Shown: positions 53,886 to 63,396 of the stretch, piece by piece
How positions within the stretch are numbered: the stretch's first letter is position 1
Layout of the letters: every line of letters begins with the position of its first letter
Assembly (NCBI RefSeq): GCF_009769755.1
Contig: NZ_SDWJ01000002.1
Span: 310,001-374,000, forward strand
DNA: 64,000 nucleotides
Source: Sphingorhabdus profundilacus
GTDB lineage: Bacteria; Pseudomonadota; Alphaproteobacteria; Sphingomonadales; Sphingomonadaceae
Reading direction: 5' to 3'
Made by a program: the position numbers and the translations under genes
Notes under the pieces: model-generated
What the model was told of the DNA's origin: nothing
The model's input: the letters and a program-made list of their open reading frames with translations, nothing else
Database searches by the model: none

Positions 53886-54650
53886 ATGAGCGTCGAAGTT
53901 ATCAGGGCACGGATGCTGGGCGATGTCCCGCACGGTTTTCTCGGGCGCGTGGGTGGCGTGTCCACCGGAATCTATGCGGGCCTGAATGTCGGGCTGGGGT
54001 CAGAGGATGAGCGCGAGGCTGTCCTCGAAAACCGCCGCCGTGCAGGGGACGCCGTGCTTGCGGGTGCCGACATTGCCCGCGTTTACCAGATCCATTCCCC
54101 CGATGTCGTGACGATCACAGGGGCCATCGACCCCGAAGACCCGCCCAAGGGCGATGCCATGGTTACGAACCGTCCCGGCCTGTTGCTCGGCATTGTCACC
54201 GCCGATTGCGTGCCGGTGCTGTTCGCCGATGCGCAAGCAGGCGTGATCGGTGCGGCCCATGCCGGATGGAAAGGCGCGATCTTCGGCGTCACCGACAACA
54301 CCCTGGCCGCGATGGAGGCCCTCGGCGCCGACCGCGCCCGCATCCGCTGCGCCATCGGCCCGTGCATTGCGCAAAAAAGCTATGAGGTGGATGCCGCTTT
54401 CTACCAGCGTTTTGTGGATGAAAATCCGGAGAATGAGCGGTTCTTTTCCGATGGCAAGCCCGGCCATTACCAGTTCGATATCGAAGGCTATGTCGCCGCG
54501 CGGCTGGCGCAGGCGGGGGTCACGCAGATCGAATGTCTGGGCGAGGATACCTATAGCCAGCCCGACCGCTTCTTCAGCTATCGCCGCAGTTGCCACAAGG
54601 ACGAGCCCGGCTATGGCCGCCAGATTTCGCTGATCGGCCTGCCTGCATGA
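53886..54650 (+). CDS. pgeF: Multicopper polyphenol oxidase/laccase-domain protein PgeF (YfiH)
   Basis: 254 residues. Family pattern: FLGRVGGVSTGIYAGLN, then YQIHSPDVV (metal His), VTADCVPVLFAD (Cys) and AAHAGWKGAIFG (His). In bacteria the family acts as purine nucleoside phosphorylase/adenosine deaminase and as a peptidoglycan-editing factor. Its stop overlaps the permease ATG (ATGA). Confidence 0.93.
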   Translation: MSVEVIRARMLGDVPHGFLGRVGGVSTGIYAGLNVGLGSEDEREAVLENRRRAGDAVLAGADIARVYQIHSPDVVTITGAIDPEDPPKGDAMVTNRPGLLLGIVTADCVPVLFADAQAGVIGAAHAGWKGAIFGVTDNTLAAMEALGADRARIRCAIGPCIAQKSYEVDAAFYQRFVDENPENERFFSDGKPGHYQFDIEGYVAARLAQAGVTQIECLGEDTYSQPDRFFSYRRSCHKDEPGYGRQISLIGLPA

Positions 54651-56047
54651 CCGCGAATCGTGTGGGTTTCTGGGGCGGCCTGCTGGTCTTTGTTGCCATG
54701 CTGCTGGTCCCCGCACCGTCGGGGATGGAAACGTCGGCGTGGAATGTCGCGGCGCTCACTTTGCTGATGGCTACATGGTGGATGACGCAGGCCCTGCCCC
54801 TGACAGTGACGGCGCTGCTACCCTTTCTTGCTTTGCCGCTGATGGGCGTGCTGACCGCGGGGGACGTGGCGAAGGAATATTATTCGCCGACCCTGTTCCT
54901 GATTTTGGGCGGCGCGTTTCTGGCGCTGACGATTGAACGGACGGGCATGCACCGGCGCGTGGCGCTCGCGATCTTGGGCCGTTCGGGCCATAGCGTGCAG
55001 GGGCTGATGATTGCCTTCATGGGCTCGACCGCCTTGCTCAGCATGGTGATGTCCAACACCTCCATCGCGCTGATCATGGTGCCGATTGCCATTGCCGTTC
55101 TGGCGGCAGGCGGCGTGAAAGAAGGCGAGACCGACGGCCTGCCCGGCGCGCTGATCATGGGGGTTGCCTTTGCCGCGAGCATTGGCGGTCTGGGCACGCT
55201 GGTCGGATCGCCCACCAACGCCATCGCGGCGGGGCTGGTCGAAAAGCAATTGGGCATCCAGATCAGCTTCGTGACGTGGATGCAATATGGCCTGCCCATC
55301 GTATTGCTCGGCATTCCGCTCTGCGCCTTCATCCTGATGCGCGTGCAAAAGGTCAGCGCAGGCAGCTTCGACGTCGACGCCGCCCGTGCCGCCATTGGCA
55401 AGCCGCAGCCCATGTCGGTCGCCGAACGGCGGCTGGTGCCGATTTTCCTGCTCGTCATCAGCGCATGGATTGGCCAGCCGCTGATCGAACCCTATCTGCC
55501 CAAGGGCGGGATAACCGATGGCAGCATCGCCATTGCGGGATCATTGCTGCTGTTCCTCGTCCCCGATGGCACGGGCCGTCCGCTGCTGGTCTGGCAAGAG
55601 GCCGACCGCGCGCCGTGGGGCGTCATCATGATGTTCGGCGGCGGACTTGCACTAGCGGCGGGGATAACCGAATCCGGTCTGGCCGCATGGCTGGGCGAGG
55701 CGCTTGAACCCCTGTCCACGGTCCACCCGGTCATCATCGCCCTCGCACTGACCGCGCTGGTCATCCTGATCACCGAATTTGCAAGCAACGTCGCCACGGC
55801 AAGCGGCATCCTGCCCGTCGTCGCCGGCCTCGTCACCGCCACCGGCGCGGACCCCTGGCTGATGGCCATGGCCGCCTCGATGGCCGCAAGCTGGGGCTTC
55901 ATGATGCCATCGGGCACCGGCCCCAACGCCATCGCCTGGTCCACCGGCCACATCGCCCTGCCCAAGATGGTGAAGGCCGGATTCCTGCTGGATATTGCGG
56001 GGATACCGTTGATTGTCGGGGTGATTTGGGTGGTTGGGTTGATTTAG
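54647..56047 (+). CDS. SLC13/DASS-family permease (dicarboxylate or anion symporter)
   Basis: 466 residues from ATG 54647, overlapping the pgeF stop; the upstream longer frame is a read-back into pgeF. Eleven or more hydrophobic segments, with the repeated hairpin signatures MVMSNTSIALIMVPIAIAV and LITEFASNVATASGILPVV (SNT and SNxATA motifs binding Na+ and substrate). Sodium-coupled uptake of di- or tricarboxylates or sulfate at the inner membrane. Confidence 0.9.
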   Translation: MTANRVGFWGGLLVFVAMLLVPAPSGMETSAWNVAALTLLMATWWMTQALPLTVTALLPFLALPLMGVLTAGDVAKEYYSPTLFLILGGAFLALTIERTGMHRRVALAILGRSGHSVQGLMIAFMGSTALLSMVMSNTSIALIMVPIAIAVLAAGGVKEGETDGLPGALIMGVAFAASIGGLGTLVGSPTNAIAAGLVEKQLGIQISFVTWMQYGLPIVLLGIPLCAFILMRVQKVSAGSFDVDAARAAIGKPQPMSVAERRLVPIFLLVISAWIGQPLIEPYLPKGGITDGSIAIAGSLLLFLVPDGTGRPLLVWQEADRAPWGVIMMFGGGLALAAGITESGLAAWLGEALEPLSTVHPVIIALALTALVILITEFASNVATASGILPVVAGLVTATGADPWLMAMAASMAASWGFMMPSGTGPNAIAWSTGHIALPKMVKAGFLLDIAGIPLIVGVIWVVGLI

Positions 56048-56295
56048 GATTTGGTTGGTTGCGGGGTGCCACGGTAGGTGGGGGCTTGATGGCTTAGGGT
56101 GTGTTTTTGGTTCGCTAAAAAGAAGAAGGCGGAGGTTTTCGCTTTGGGCGGGGCGCTTTGGTTGAACGTAGGGCAGCTAATTGAGACTATGAAATAGAAG
56201 CGGACTGTCCGGACACGACAACATTGCGGACATAGCGGAAGCAGTTAGGTTGGAGCCATGTGGATCGAAAACGGCTGCAGCAACAGGGGGACGCT

Positions 56296-56613
56296 TTGAA
56301 TAGGTTTTTTATCTCTCTACTCGTTGCGCTAATTTCGGCTTGCTTGGCGTATATCGCGTTTTTTGAGATTTTTGGTCCAGATGTTCCAGATATAGAAAAC
56401 AAACAAATCGATGTAGCTATCGACACAATGGAAAGGTCAGGGTTCACTCTGCTTTACTCACATGAAGTTGACTTTCCCATTTCCGACTGCAGCGCCTATC
56501 CAAAGTCGGTATTTTTGTTGCACACAGCAGACGCGTGGCACGTCGTAACTGAGCAAAACAAAGACTGCGTTGTCGTTGACGTTGACGTTGTGTTGGTGGG
56601 GCCCGCACTTTAG
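56296..56613 (+). CDS. Small membrane-anchored hypothetical protein
   Basis: 105 residues from TTG 56296, with AGGGGG upstream; a GTG at 56260 gives 12 more residues but has no ribosome site. One N-terminal hydrophobic helix (FFISLLVALISACLAYIAFF), then a soluble beta-rich domain with two Cys. AT-richer than its neighbours. Family unknown. Confidence 0.5.
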   Translation: MNRFFISLLVALISACLAYIAFFEIFGPDVPDIENKQIDVAIDTMERSGFTLLYSHEVDFPISDCSAYPKSVFLLHTADAWHVVTEQNKDCVVVDVDVVLVGPAL

Positions 56614-56654
56614 TTCACGTTGCGGACCGTCGGTTCACCCACTAACCAGTACCC

Positions 56655-56987
56655 ATGAAACCTGAGAACAAACCTATCGCAATCGGCACTGCTGTCGGGT
56701 TTTTGGTCGAACTGCCGAGCCTATGGCTGGCTCTCGTTTCGGCCGGAGCAGGACACGGAGATTATGTTGCTGCGCGAGCTTTATTTCCGCTGCCTATGTT
56801 AACACTCATTGCAGGGCAAATCGGAGCATTCGGGTTTGGATTGGCGTTTTTCCAGTTTCCACTCTACGGAGCGATTATTGGCTGGGCCTTTGCACGATCC
56901 AATCTTATTATCGCACTCAGTTTGGTAGTGCTGCACTCGTTGGCTGTAACACTGTGCTTTTCAGGAATACTTCCTGACTTCTCATAA
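56655..56987 (+). CDS. Hypothetical integral membrane protein, 110 aa
   Basis: ATG 56655. Three likely membrane helices (AIGTAVGFLVELPSLWLALV, a middle segment ~45-75, and LIIALSLVVLHSLAVTLCF). Like the preceding gene it is AT-richer than the chromosome around it, so the two may have been acquired together. No function is recognised. Confidence 0.5.
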   Translation: MKPENKPIAIGTAVGFLVELPSLWLALVSAGAGHGDYVAARALFPLPMLTLIAGQIGAFGFGLAFFQFPLYGAIIGWAFARSNLIIALSLVVLHSLAVTLCFSGILPDFS

Positions 56988-57522
56988 TTTGGGGTACTCC
57001 ACATAAACCATCAACTCTGTCCGCTATCCACAACATTCCAGCCATTCCCGTCAGCGTTTAGCCACACTGAAACCGGCCGTTTGTTCAGAAACTCCTCTCC
57101 TTACCCCTTATCTTTGTGTCTTCGCGTCTTTGTGTGAGACTAATCGGGCGCGGCATTGCGGCGGGAAATTCTTTTGCGGTCGAACAATCCCTCGAAAACA
57201 ACGTCACCCTGAACTTGGTTCAGGGTCCATCGTGAAGCGGCCACGACCGGTGCATTATCAAACAACCGTGCGTCCCAGTTTGGTTTGCCACACAGCGCGC
57301 AGAATAGGACTGAAAAATGGACCCTGAAACAAGTTCAGGGTGACGGGTTTTGGGTTCGACTCGCCACGCAAAAGAACCAAAACCCCCTCGCCTCCCTCCT
57401 CCAACGGCGCAGCCCCGCACCACGCCTTCTTCCTTTTTCCCCTTCTTCCTTCTAGCCCCCTCACGTAATTTAGTTTCAATTGTAACAAATAATGTTATGA
57501 CATGGGGAAATAGGAGAACCCC
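56988..57522. repeat. 535-bp intergenic region with an inverted CACCCTGAACTTG pair
   Basis: GTCACCCTGAACTTGG... at 57203-57230 and its reverse form at 57318-57344, 87 bp apart, same family as 51849-52011 and 58891-59034. AGGAG at 57512-57516 serves the next gene. No gene is seen; a 174-codon leftward frame here is poor in coding character. Confidence 0.7.
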
Positions 57523-58848
57523 GTGACTGATAGCAAAACACCCCCCATCGCCGCCCCTGCCTCGCGCCGTAAACCCAAGGCGGATATTGAAACCATTGGC
57601 GGCCGCAGGCTGAAGCCGTCGACGTTGATGATGGGGCATGGTTATGACCCCACCCTGTCCGAAGGCTCGCTGAAGCCGCCGATTTTCCTGACCTCCACCT
57701 TCGCCTTTGAAAGCGCGGCGGCGGGGAAGAAGTTTTTTGAACATATCACCGGCAAGCGTGAAGGCCCGGCCGATGGCCTTGTCTATTCGCGCTTCAACGG
57801 ACCCAATCAGGAAATATTGGAAGACCGTCTCGCGGTCTGGGACGAGGCGGACGACAGTCTAGTTTTCTCCAGCGGCATGTCCGCGATTGCGACCATGTTG
57901 CTGGCGCTGGTCGGTCAGAATGACGTGATCGTCCATTCGGGTCCGCTCTATGCGGCGACCGAGACGCTGATCGCGCGCATCCTGTCGCGCTTTGGCGTGT
58001 CCTTCCTCGACTTTCCGGCGGGTGCGACGCGTGAAGAGATTGACAGCATGATGGATCAGGCCAAGGCTCTGGCCGCCGAAAAGGGCGGCAAGGTGGCGCT
58101 AGTCTATCTGGAAAGCCCTGCCAACCCGACCAACGCGCTGGTCGATGTGGAGGCGGTGCGCGCCTCGCGCGATGCAGCGTTCCCGGGCGACCAAAAACCC
58201 GCCATTGCCATCGACAACACCTTTTTGGGCCCGCTGTGGCAGCAGCCGATCAAGCAGGGCGCCGAGCTGGTCGTCTACAGCCTTACCAAATATGCGGGCG
58301 GGCATTCCGATCTGGTCGCAGGCGGCGTTTCGGGCAATCAGACGCTGATCAACATCATCCGGCCGATGCGCAATGTCATCGGCACGATCTGCGACCCCAA
58401 TACCGCGTGGATGTTGCTGCGCAGTCTGGAAACGCTCGAACTGCGCATGACGCGGGCGGGCGAGAATGCGGCGAAGGTCTGCGCCTTTCTGAAGGCGCAT
58501 CCAAAGGTCGAGGGGCTGGGCTATCTCGGCATGATCGACGATCCGCGGCAGCAGGATATCTACAACCGCCATTGCAGCGGCGCAGGGTCGACCTTCTCGC
58601 TGTTCATCCGCGGCGGCGAGGCGGAAAGCTTCCGCTTCCTCGACGCGCTGAAAATCGCGAAGCTCGCGGTCAGCCTCGGCGGCACCGAAACACTCGCCAG
58701 CCATCCCGCGGCGATGACGCACCTGTCCGTCCCGCAGGAGCGCAAGGACGCGCTGGGGATTACCGACAATCTGGTGCGGATTTCGATCGGGATTGAAGAC
58801 CCCGATGACCTGATCGCCGATTTCGACCAGGCGTTGGCGTTGGTTTAA
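57523..58848 (+). CDS. Cystathionine gamma-synthase / methionine gamma-lyase family PLP enzyme
   Basis: 441 residues from GTG 57523. Cys/Met-metabolism PLP family: YSRFNGPNQEILEDRLA, FSSGMSAIATMLLAL, SGPLYAATETL (Tyr), IAIDNTFLGPLWQQP (Asp) and the PLP Lys in VYSLTKYAGGHSD near residue 250. The first ~30 residues are a basic extension. Exact reaction (trans-sulfuration, or methionine breakdown to methanethiol) cannot be told from motifs. Confidence 0.9.
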   Translation: MTDSKTPPIAAPASRRKPKADIETIGGRRLKPSTLMMGHGYDPTLSEGSLKPPIFLTSTFAFESAAAGKKFFEHITGKREGPADGLVYSRFNGPNQEILEDRLAVWDEADDSLVFSSGMSAIATMLLALVGQNDVIVHSGPLYAATETLIARILSRFGVSFLDFPAGATREEIDSMMDQAKALAAEKGGKVALVYLESPANPTNALVDVEAVRASRDAAFPGDQKPAIAIDNTFLGPLWQQPIKQGAELVVYSLTKYAGGHSDLVAGGVSGNQTLINIIRPMRNVIGTICDPNTAWMLLRSLETLELRMTRAGENAAKVCAFLKAHPKVEGLGYLGMIDDPRQQDIYNRHCSGAGSTFSLFIRGGEAESFRFLDALKIAKLAVSLGGTETLASHPAAMTHLSVPQERKDALGITDNLVRISIGIEDPDDLIADFDQALALV

Positions 58849-58890
58849 AAAGGCGTGGCTTAAGCGCTGAGTGGCCACTTCTCAACCTCC

Positions 58891-59034
58891 GTCACCCTGA
58901 ACTTGTTTCAGGGTCCATTGTGCAGATATGCCCTGCGGCCTGATCGGCAGCGCCACAGTGCGGCTTCGGTTGGCTTGTCACTACCGGTTCGGAAAAGGGC
59001 TGACGAATAGACCCTGAAACAAGTTCAGGGTGAC
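58891..59034. repeat. Inverted CACCCTGAACTTG repeat pair
   Basis: GTCACCCTGAACTTGTTTCA... at 58891-58919 and its reverse form at 59009-59034. Third member of the dispersed repeat family in the right flank, here between convergent genes, where the hairpins could end transcription. Confidence 0.75.
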
Positions 59035-59095
59035 GTGGAGTGACGGGGAGTAATGGGAGAATGCCGGGTGGCGGACTAAGCCGACGCCCCCAACT

Positions 59096-59782
59096 CTAAC
59101 GCCAGTCCAATATCGTCCATCCGTTGGCCTTGGCCATCTGGGTGAGCGGGCCGTGGGGGTTGGTGGCGAAGGGTTCGTCGGCAAAGCCGAGCAACGGCGC
59201 GTCAGAGACATGGTCGGAATAGGCGCGGATGTAGCAGTCTTCGCGCTTGATGCCCTGCGCCTGCATCCACGCCTTGACGAGGTCGAGTTTCGCCGCGTCG
59301 TAGCAATTATGCCCGTCGATCCGCGCCAGCACATGGCCGCTGCTGTTCTTGGCAAGGTTGGTGGCGATGACATCGTCGAAGCCGAGCCGGTGGGCAATCG
59401 CCTCGACATAGAGGCGATAGGATGCGGTTGCCATGACATGGCGGTATCCCGCCGCCTTCTCCGCCGCCACCCGCTCGCGCAATTGCGGATAGACATTCTT
59501 GCCCACCACCAGATCGGCATGGCTTTCGAGATAGCGGGCGAATTTTTCGGGCGGCACGCGGTGGCCGATCAGCAGCATCTGCGCGAATTGCTTCAACCGG
59601 GCGCGATCCCATATCTTCAGCGCGTAAAGCGCCAGACCGACAGGTAGCAGCGGCAATAGGACCAATCTCCACGGCGACTTGTTCAATGCCATGTGCAGCA
59701 GAAATCCATTATAGGTCGCCCGGCGGGTGACCGTTTTGTCCATGTCGTAAATGGCAAGCAGGGTTTTGGCAGGAGTCGTCAT
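59096..59782 (-). CDS. HAD-IB family phosphatase
   Basis: 228 residues from ATG 59782 (MTTPAKTLLAIYDMDKT). Nucleophile motif DMDKT near 13-17, helical cap with a hydrophobic stretch (LVLLPLLPVGLALYAL), motif II TASYRLY near 112 and motif III/IV SDHVSDAP near 187. Phosphoserine phosphatase-like fold; some relatives act on lipids or as acyltransferase partners. Substrate unknown. Confidence 0.85.
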   Translation of the reverse strand: MTTPAKTLLAIYDMDKTVTRRATYNGFLLHMALNKSPWRLVLLPLLPVGLALYALKIWDRARLKQFAQMLLIGHRVPPEKFARYLESHADLVVGKNVYPQLRERVAAEKAAGYRHVMATASYRLYVEAIAHRLGFDDVIATNLAKNSSGHVLARIDGHNCYDAAKLDLVKAWMQAQGIKREDCYIRAYSDHVSDAPLLGFADEPFATNPHGPLTQMAKANGWTILDWR

Positions 59783-59860
59783 GCTGCGTCTACAGGCACA
59801 ATCCGCGAGCAAATGTCTACAGGCTTGTGATAGTGTTGATTATGCGCCAGTTATACCGAC

Positions 59861-60973
59861 ATGGTTCACTCGGCAGACTTTATTCAGGAATCACTTCCCG
59901 ATGGAGGCAACATTCTCCGTTTTTCGGGGAACCTGGCCATTGCAACGATCGGCGATCTGGACAGCCGACTGCACGCCCTTTCCGATTCTGTCATGCAGAT
60001 CGATTTGGGCGATGTCACCCACATAGATACCGTTGGCGCATGGCTGATATATCGGACCGCGAAACAAAGCGGGGCACAAATAGTAAACGCACATATGGAT
60101 GCGGCCCGCCTGATCGAGGCCGTCAGTGGCGTCGACCAGACAGAATCTATAGCGCCAGTCCGCAGGTCAACGCTCGCGCATTTTCTCGGCGAAATCGGCG
60201 AAGGCGTTGTCGTTGCCTTTACAACTCTTTTGCATTTTCTCGGCTTTGTGGGCCAGGTCGTCAAAGCCTCTGCGATTCTGATACTCCATCCCGGCCGGTT
60301 CCGCTGGCACTCCGTCGTGCAGCATTTCGACATGGTCGGCGTGCGCGCACTCGGGATTATCGGTCTGATGAGCTTCCTGATCGGCATCGTCATCGCGCAA
60401 CAGGGCGCGGTACAGTTGCGGCAGTTCGGGGCCGAGGTGTTCACGATCAACCTCGTCGGCCGTCTCACTTTCCGCGAGCTCGGCATTTTGATGACCGCCA
60501 TCATGGTCGCGGGCCGCTCGGGCTCGGCCTTCGCGGCGCAGATCGGGACCATGAAAATCACCGAAGAAATCGACGCAATGCGGACCATCGGCGTCGTCCC
60601 GGCAGAAGCGCTGGTCGTACCGCGTGTCATCGCGGCGGTGATCATGATGCCGCTGCTGGGCATTTATGCGTCACTGATGGCGATTATCGGCGGCGGGCTG
60701 CTGTGCTGGATCATCCTCGAAATCCCGCCTGCGACCTTTGTCATCCGCCTGCGTGAAGTGACGCCGATGACCGATTTCTGGATCGGCATGATCAAGGCGC
60801 CGGTGTTCGGCGCGATCATCGCCATGGCCGGTTGCTTTCAGGGGATGCAGGTCGAAGGCAATAGCGAACAGGTCGGCCTGAAAACCACCGCCGCGGTGGT
60901 GCAGGCGATCTTCCTCGTCATCGTCCTCGACGCCTTTTTCGCGGTCTTCTTCAGCGAAATCGGCTGGGACTAA
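59861..60973 (+). CDS. mlaE: Fused STAS-MlaE lipid ABC transporter permease (LinK-like)
   Basis: 370 residues. N-terminal ~110: STAS domain (LRFSGNLAIATIGDLDSRL, IDLGDVTHIDTVGAWLIY) equivalent to separate MlaB. The remainder is the MlaE permease with several membrane helices and FTINLVGRLTFRELGILMTAIMVAGRSGSAFAA. Part of an ABC system moving phospholipids between membranes. It leads an operon with mlaF, mlaD and a lipoprotein gene, the order of LinKLMN of Sphingobium japonicum. Confidence 0.92.
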   Translation: MVHSADFIQESLPDGGNILRFSGNLAIATIGDLDSRLHALSDSVMQIDLGDVTHIDTVGAWLIYRTAKQSGAQIVNAHMDAARLIEAVSGVDQTESIAPVRRSTLAHFLGEIGEGVVVAFTTLLHFLGFVGQVVKASAILILHPGRFRWHSVVQHFDMVGVRALGIIGLMSFLIGIVIAQQGAVQLRQFGAEVFTINLVGRLTFRELGILMTAIMVAGRSGSAFAAQIGTMKITEEIDAMRTIGVVPAEALVVPRVIAAVIMMPLLGIYASLMAIIGGGLLCWIILEIPPATFVIRLREVTPMTDFWIGMIKAPVFGAIIAMAGCFQGMQVEGNSEQVGLKTTAAVVQAIFLVIVLDAFFAVFFSEIGWD

Positions 60974-60976
60974 GCG

Positions 60977-61765
60977 ATGGCGGGCGATGACATCATCTCG
61001 GTGCAAGGTCTGTGCAACAGCTTTGGCGACCAGATCATCCATAAAGACCTTGACCTCGATGTCCGGCAGGGAGAGATACTCGGCGTCGTGGGCGGATCGG
61101 GCACCGGCAAGTCCGTGCTGATGCGCTCGATCATCGGGCTTCAGGAGCCGACCGCGGGCGATATCCATGTCTTTGGCGAAGCAATGATCGGCAAGGAAGA
61201 GGATGAGGCGACCGACGTCCGCCGCCGCTGGGGCGTCCTGTTTCAGGGCGGCGCGCTGTTCTCGACCCTGACCGTCGCCGAAAATGTGCAGGTACCCTTG
61301 CGCGAATTCTACCCCGATTTCAGCACCGATTTGCTGGAGGAAATCGCCCGGTACAAAATCCACTTAAGCGGCCTGCCGCCTGAGGCAGCGCATAAATATC
61401 CGTCGGAGTTATCGGGCGGAATGCGTAAACGTGCAGGGCTCGCACGGGCACTTGCGATGGACCCCGAACTGTTGTTTCTGGACGAGCCGACGGCAGGTCT
61501 TGACCCCATCGGCGCGGCGAATTTCGACAATCTGACCCGGAACCTCAAGGAAACCTTGGGGTTAACGGTGTTCCTGATTACCCACGACCTCGACACATTA
61601 TATGCCATTTGTGACCGGGTCGCGGTGCTCGCCGACCATAAGGTGATTGCCATCGGTCCGATTGAGGACTTGCTGGCGACCGATCATCCATGGATCAAGG
61701 AATATTTCAGCGGCCCGCGCGGGCGCGCAGCACGCAGAGGACATGCAAAGCGCGTCGACAAATAG
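60977..61765 (+). CDS. mlaF: Lipid transporter ATP-binding protein (MlaF/LinL-like)
   Basis: 262 residues, 3 bp after the permease gene. Walker A GGSGTGKSVLM near 38, signature LSGGMRKRAG near 145, Walker B LLFLDEPTAGLD near 163, H-loop ITHDLD. The C-terminus is basic. Drives the MlaE-type permease at the inner membrane. Confidence 0.94.
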   Translation: MAGDDIISVQGLCNSFGDQIIHKDLDLDVRQGEILGVVGGSGTGKSVLMRSIIGLQEPTAGDIHVFGEAMIGKEEDEATDVRRRWGVLFQGGALFSTLTVAENVQVPLREFYPDFSTDLLEEIARYKIHLSGLPPEAAHKYPSELSGGMRKRAGLARALAMDPELLFLDEPTAGLDPIGAANFDNLTRNLKETLGLTVFLITHDLDTLYAICDRVAVLADHKVIAIGPIEDLLATDHPWIKEYFSGPRGRAARRGHAKRVDK

Positions 61766-61807
61766 GTCGTGGACAATCACTTGCTAGGAAGGCCATAAGA
61801 CGGGGCG

Positions 61808-62788
61808 ATGGAAACGAAATCCAATTATGTAGTGGTCGGTGCGGTCACTTTGCTGCTGCTGGCGCTGCTCGCCGGATTCACCGTGTGGCTTTCGCGTGCA
61901 GGTGAAGGCAGCAAGAAAGAATATGACATCTTCTTCCAGCAGTCGGTGAACGGCCTGGCCAAGGGGTCAGGCGTGTCCTTTTCCGGCGTGCCGGTCGGTG
62001 AAATCAAAAGCATCGAATTATGGGAACCGGACCCCGATTTCGTCCGTGTCCGCATCACGATCAAAGACGAAGTACCCATTCTGCTCGGCACCGTGGCCAC
62101 GATCAATGGCGTCGGCTTCACCGGCGTGTCTGAAATCCAGCTTGATGGCGCCGTCAAGGACGCGCCGCCGCTGCAATGCCCCAAGGATAATCCTAAATCC
62201 GCCTGCCCCACTGGCGTTCCGGTCATTCCCACCAAGCCCGGTGCATTGGGCGAATTGCTGAACAATGCGCCCCTGTTGCTCGAACGTCTGTCGACCCTGA
62301 CCGAGCGGCTGACCAACATCCTTTCGGACAAGAATCAGCAGTCGATTGAACAGATTCTCGACAATGTCGAAAGCCTGTCGGGATCACTGGCGACGCAAGC
62401 CCCCGACCTGCGCGCCGCGGTGCAGGAATCACGCCTGACCCTGCAAAAGGCAGGGCTGGCGGCGGATGAACTGGCCAAGATGGCAGGTTCCGCCAACCAG
62501 TTGCTCGACAACGATGGAAAGCCGTTAATGGCAGAGTTACGCAAGACATTGCGCTCCGCCAATGGCAGCCTTGCCGCGCTGGAAACCACGCTTAACAACG
62601 CCAATCCCGCGATCGAAACGCTGAACACGCAAACCTTGCCGGAGGTCACGCAACTGGCCCGCGACTTGCGTGAATTGTCGGTGTCGCTGAAATCGGTGAC
62701 CGAGCGGGTGGACCAGAATGGCCTTGGCGGTGTCGTCAGCGCGCCTGCGCTACCCGATTACAAGCCCGATGGCCGGAAACGGAATTGA
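61808..62788 (+). CDS. mlaD: MCE/MlaD-domain protein (LinM-like)
   Basis: 326 residues. One N-terminal membrane helix (YVVVGAVTLLLLALLAGFTVWLS), then an MCE domain (FFQQSVNGLAKGSGVSFSGVPVG, VATINGVGFTGVSEIQLDG) at ~35-110, then a long helical region (~150-310) that can form the periplasmic needle or tube. Binds and passes lipids through the periplasm. Confidence 0.92.
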   Translation: METKSNYVVVGAVTLLLLALLAGFTVWLSRAGEGSKKEYDIFFQQSVNGLAKGSGVSFSGVPVGEIKSIELWEPDPDFVRVRITIKDEVPILLGTVATINGVGFTGVSEIQLDGAVKDAPPLQCPKDNPKSACPTGVPVIPTKPGALGELLNNAPLLLERLSTLTERLTNILSDKNQQSIEQILDNVESLSGSLATQAPDLRAAVQESRLTLQKAGLAADELAKMAGSANQLLDNDGKPLMAELRKTLRSANGSLAALETTLNNANPAIETLNTQTLPEVTQLARDLRELSVSLKSVTERVDQNGLGGVVSAPALPDYKPDGRKRN

Positions 62789-62789
62789 G

Positions 62790-63386
62790 ATGACCATGAC
62801 CAAGATTTTGCGAAACGCCCTGTGTGTCGCCACCGCCGCTCTGGCCCTGTCCGCCTGCGTCAGCTTTGGCGGCAAGGCCCCGCCATCGATGCTGGTGCTG
62901 ACATCCGACAGCAGCGTTGCGGGCGGAACCAGCAAAAGCGGTGCGTCGGGTGAGGCCCTGATCGTCCTGCTGCCCGAAACCCCGCGCAAGCTCGACACCA
63001 ACCGCGTGCCGGTGCAGGTCGACGACAGCAACATTGCCTATATCAAGGACGCGGTCTGGGCCGACAAGCCGTCACGCCTGATGCAGATGCTGCTGATGGA
63101 AAATATCGCGGCGAAGAACAACCGGCTGGTGCTCAACGAAACCGATGCCGGCGGCAAGGCGCAGCTGTATCTGTCAGGTAGCCTGCTGGAGTTCGGCCTT
63201 GACGAATCCAAGTCAGAAGCGGTGGTGGTCTATGACGCCGTCAAGATCAACCGTGGCCAGTCTGTCGAAAAGAAACGCTTTGAATCGCGCAAACCTGTCA
63301 GCGCCATTGACGCCCGCGAAGCTGGCCGCGCCCTCAACGCCGCCGCCAATGACGTGGCCAGCCAGATCAGCGCATGGATCGGCTAG
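62790..63386 (+). CDS. ABC-type transport auxiliary lipoprotein (LinN/PqiC-like)
   Basis: 198 residues from ATG 62790, one base after the mlaD stop; the longer frame is a shadow. Lipobox LSAC near residue 21, then a PqiC-like fold (LIVLLPETPRKLDTNRVPV, IAYIKDAVWADKP, LNETDAGGKAQLYLSG). Outer-membrane lipoprotein that completes the four-gene transporter. In Sphingobium the homologous set is needed for lindane use; that reflects membrane function and does not imply that this strain degrades it. Confidence 0.88.
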   Translation: MTMTKILRNALCVATAALALSACVSFGGKAPPSMLVLTSDSSVAGGTSKSGASGEALIVLLPETPRKLDTNRVPVQVDDSNIAYIKDAVWADKPSRLMQMLLMENIAAKNNRLVLNETDAGGKAQLYLSGSLLEFGLDESKSEAVVVYDAVKINRGQSVEKKRFESRKPVSAIDAREAGRALNAAANDVASQISAWIG

Positions 63387-63396
63387 GGTCCTGACC

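Noticed and set aside
59861-63386. Evidence of lindane degradation because of LinKLMN resemblance
   Set aside because: The transporter is a general lipid/membrane-integrity system; no lin catabolic genes are in the window.
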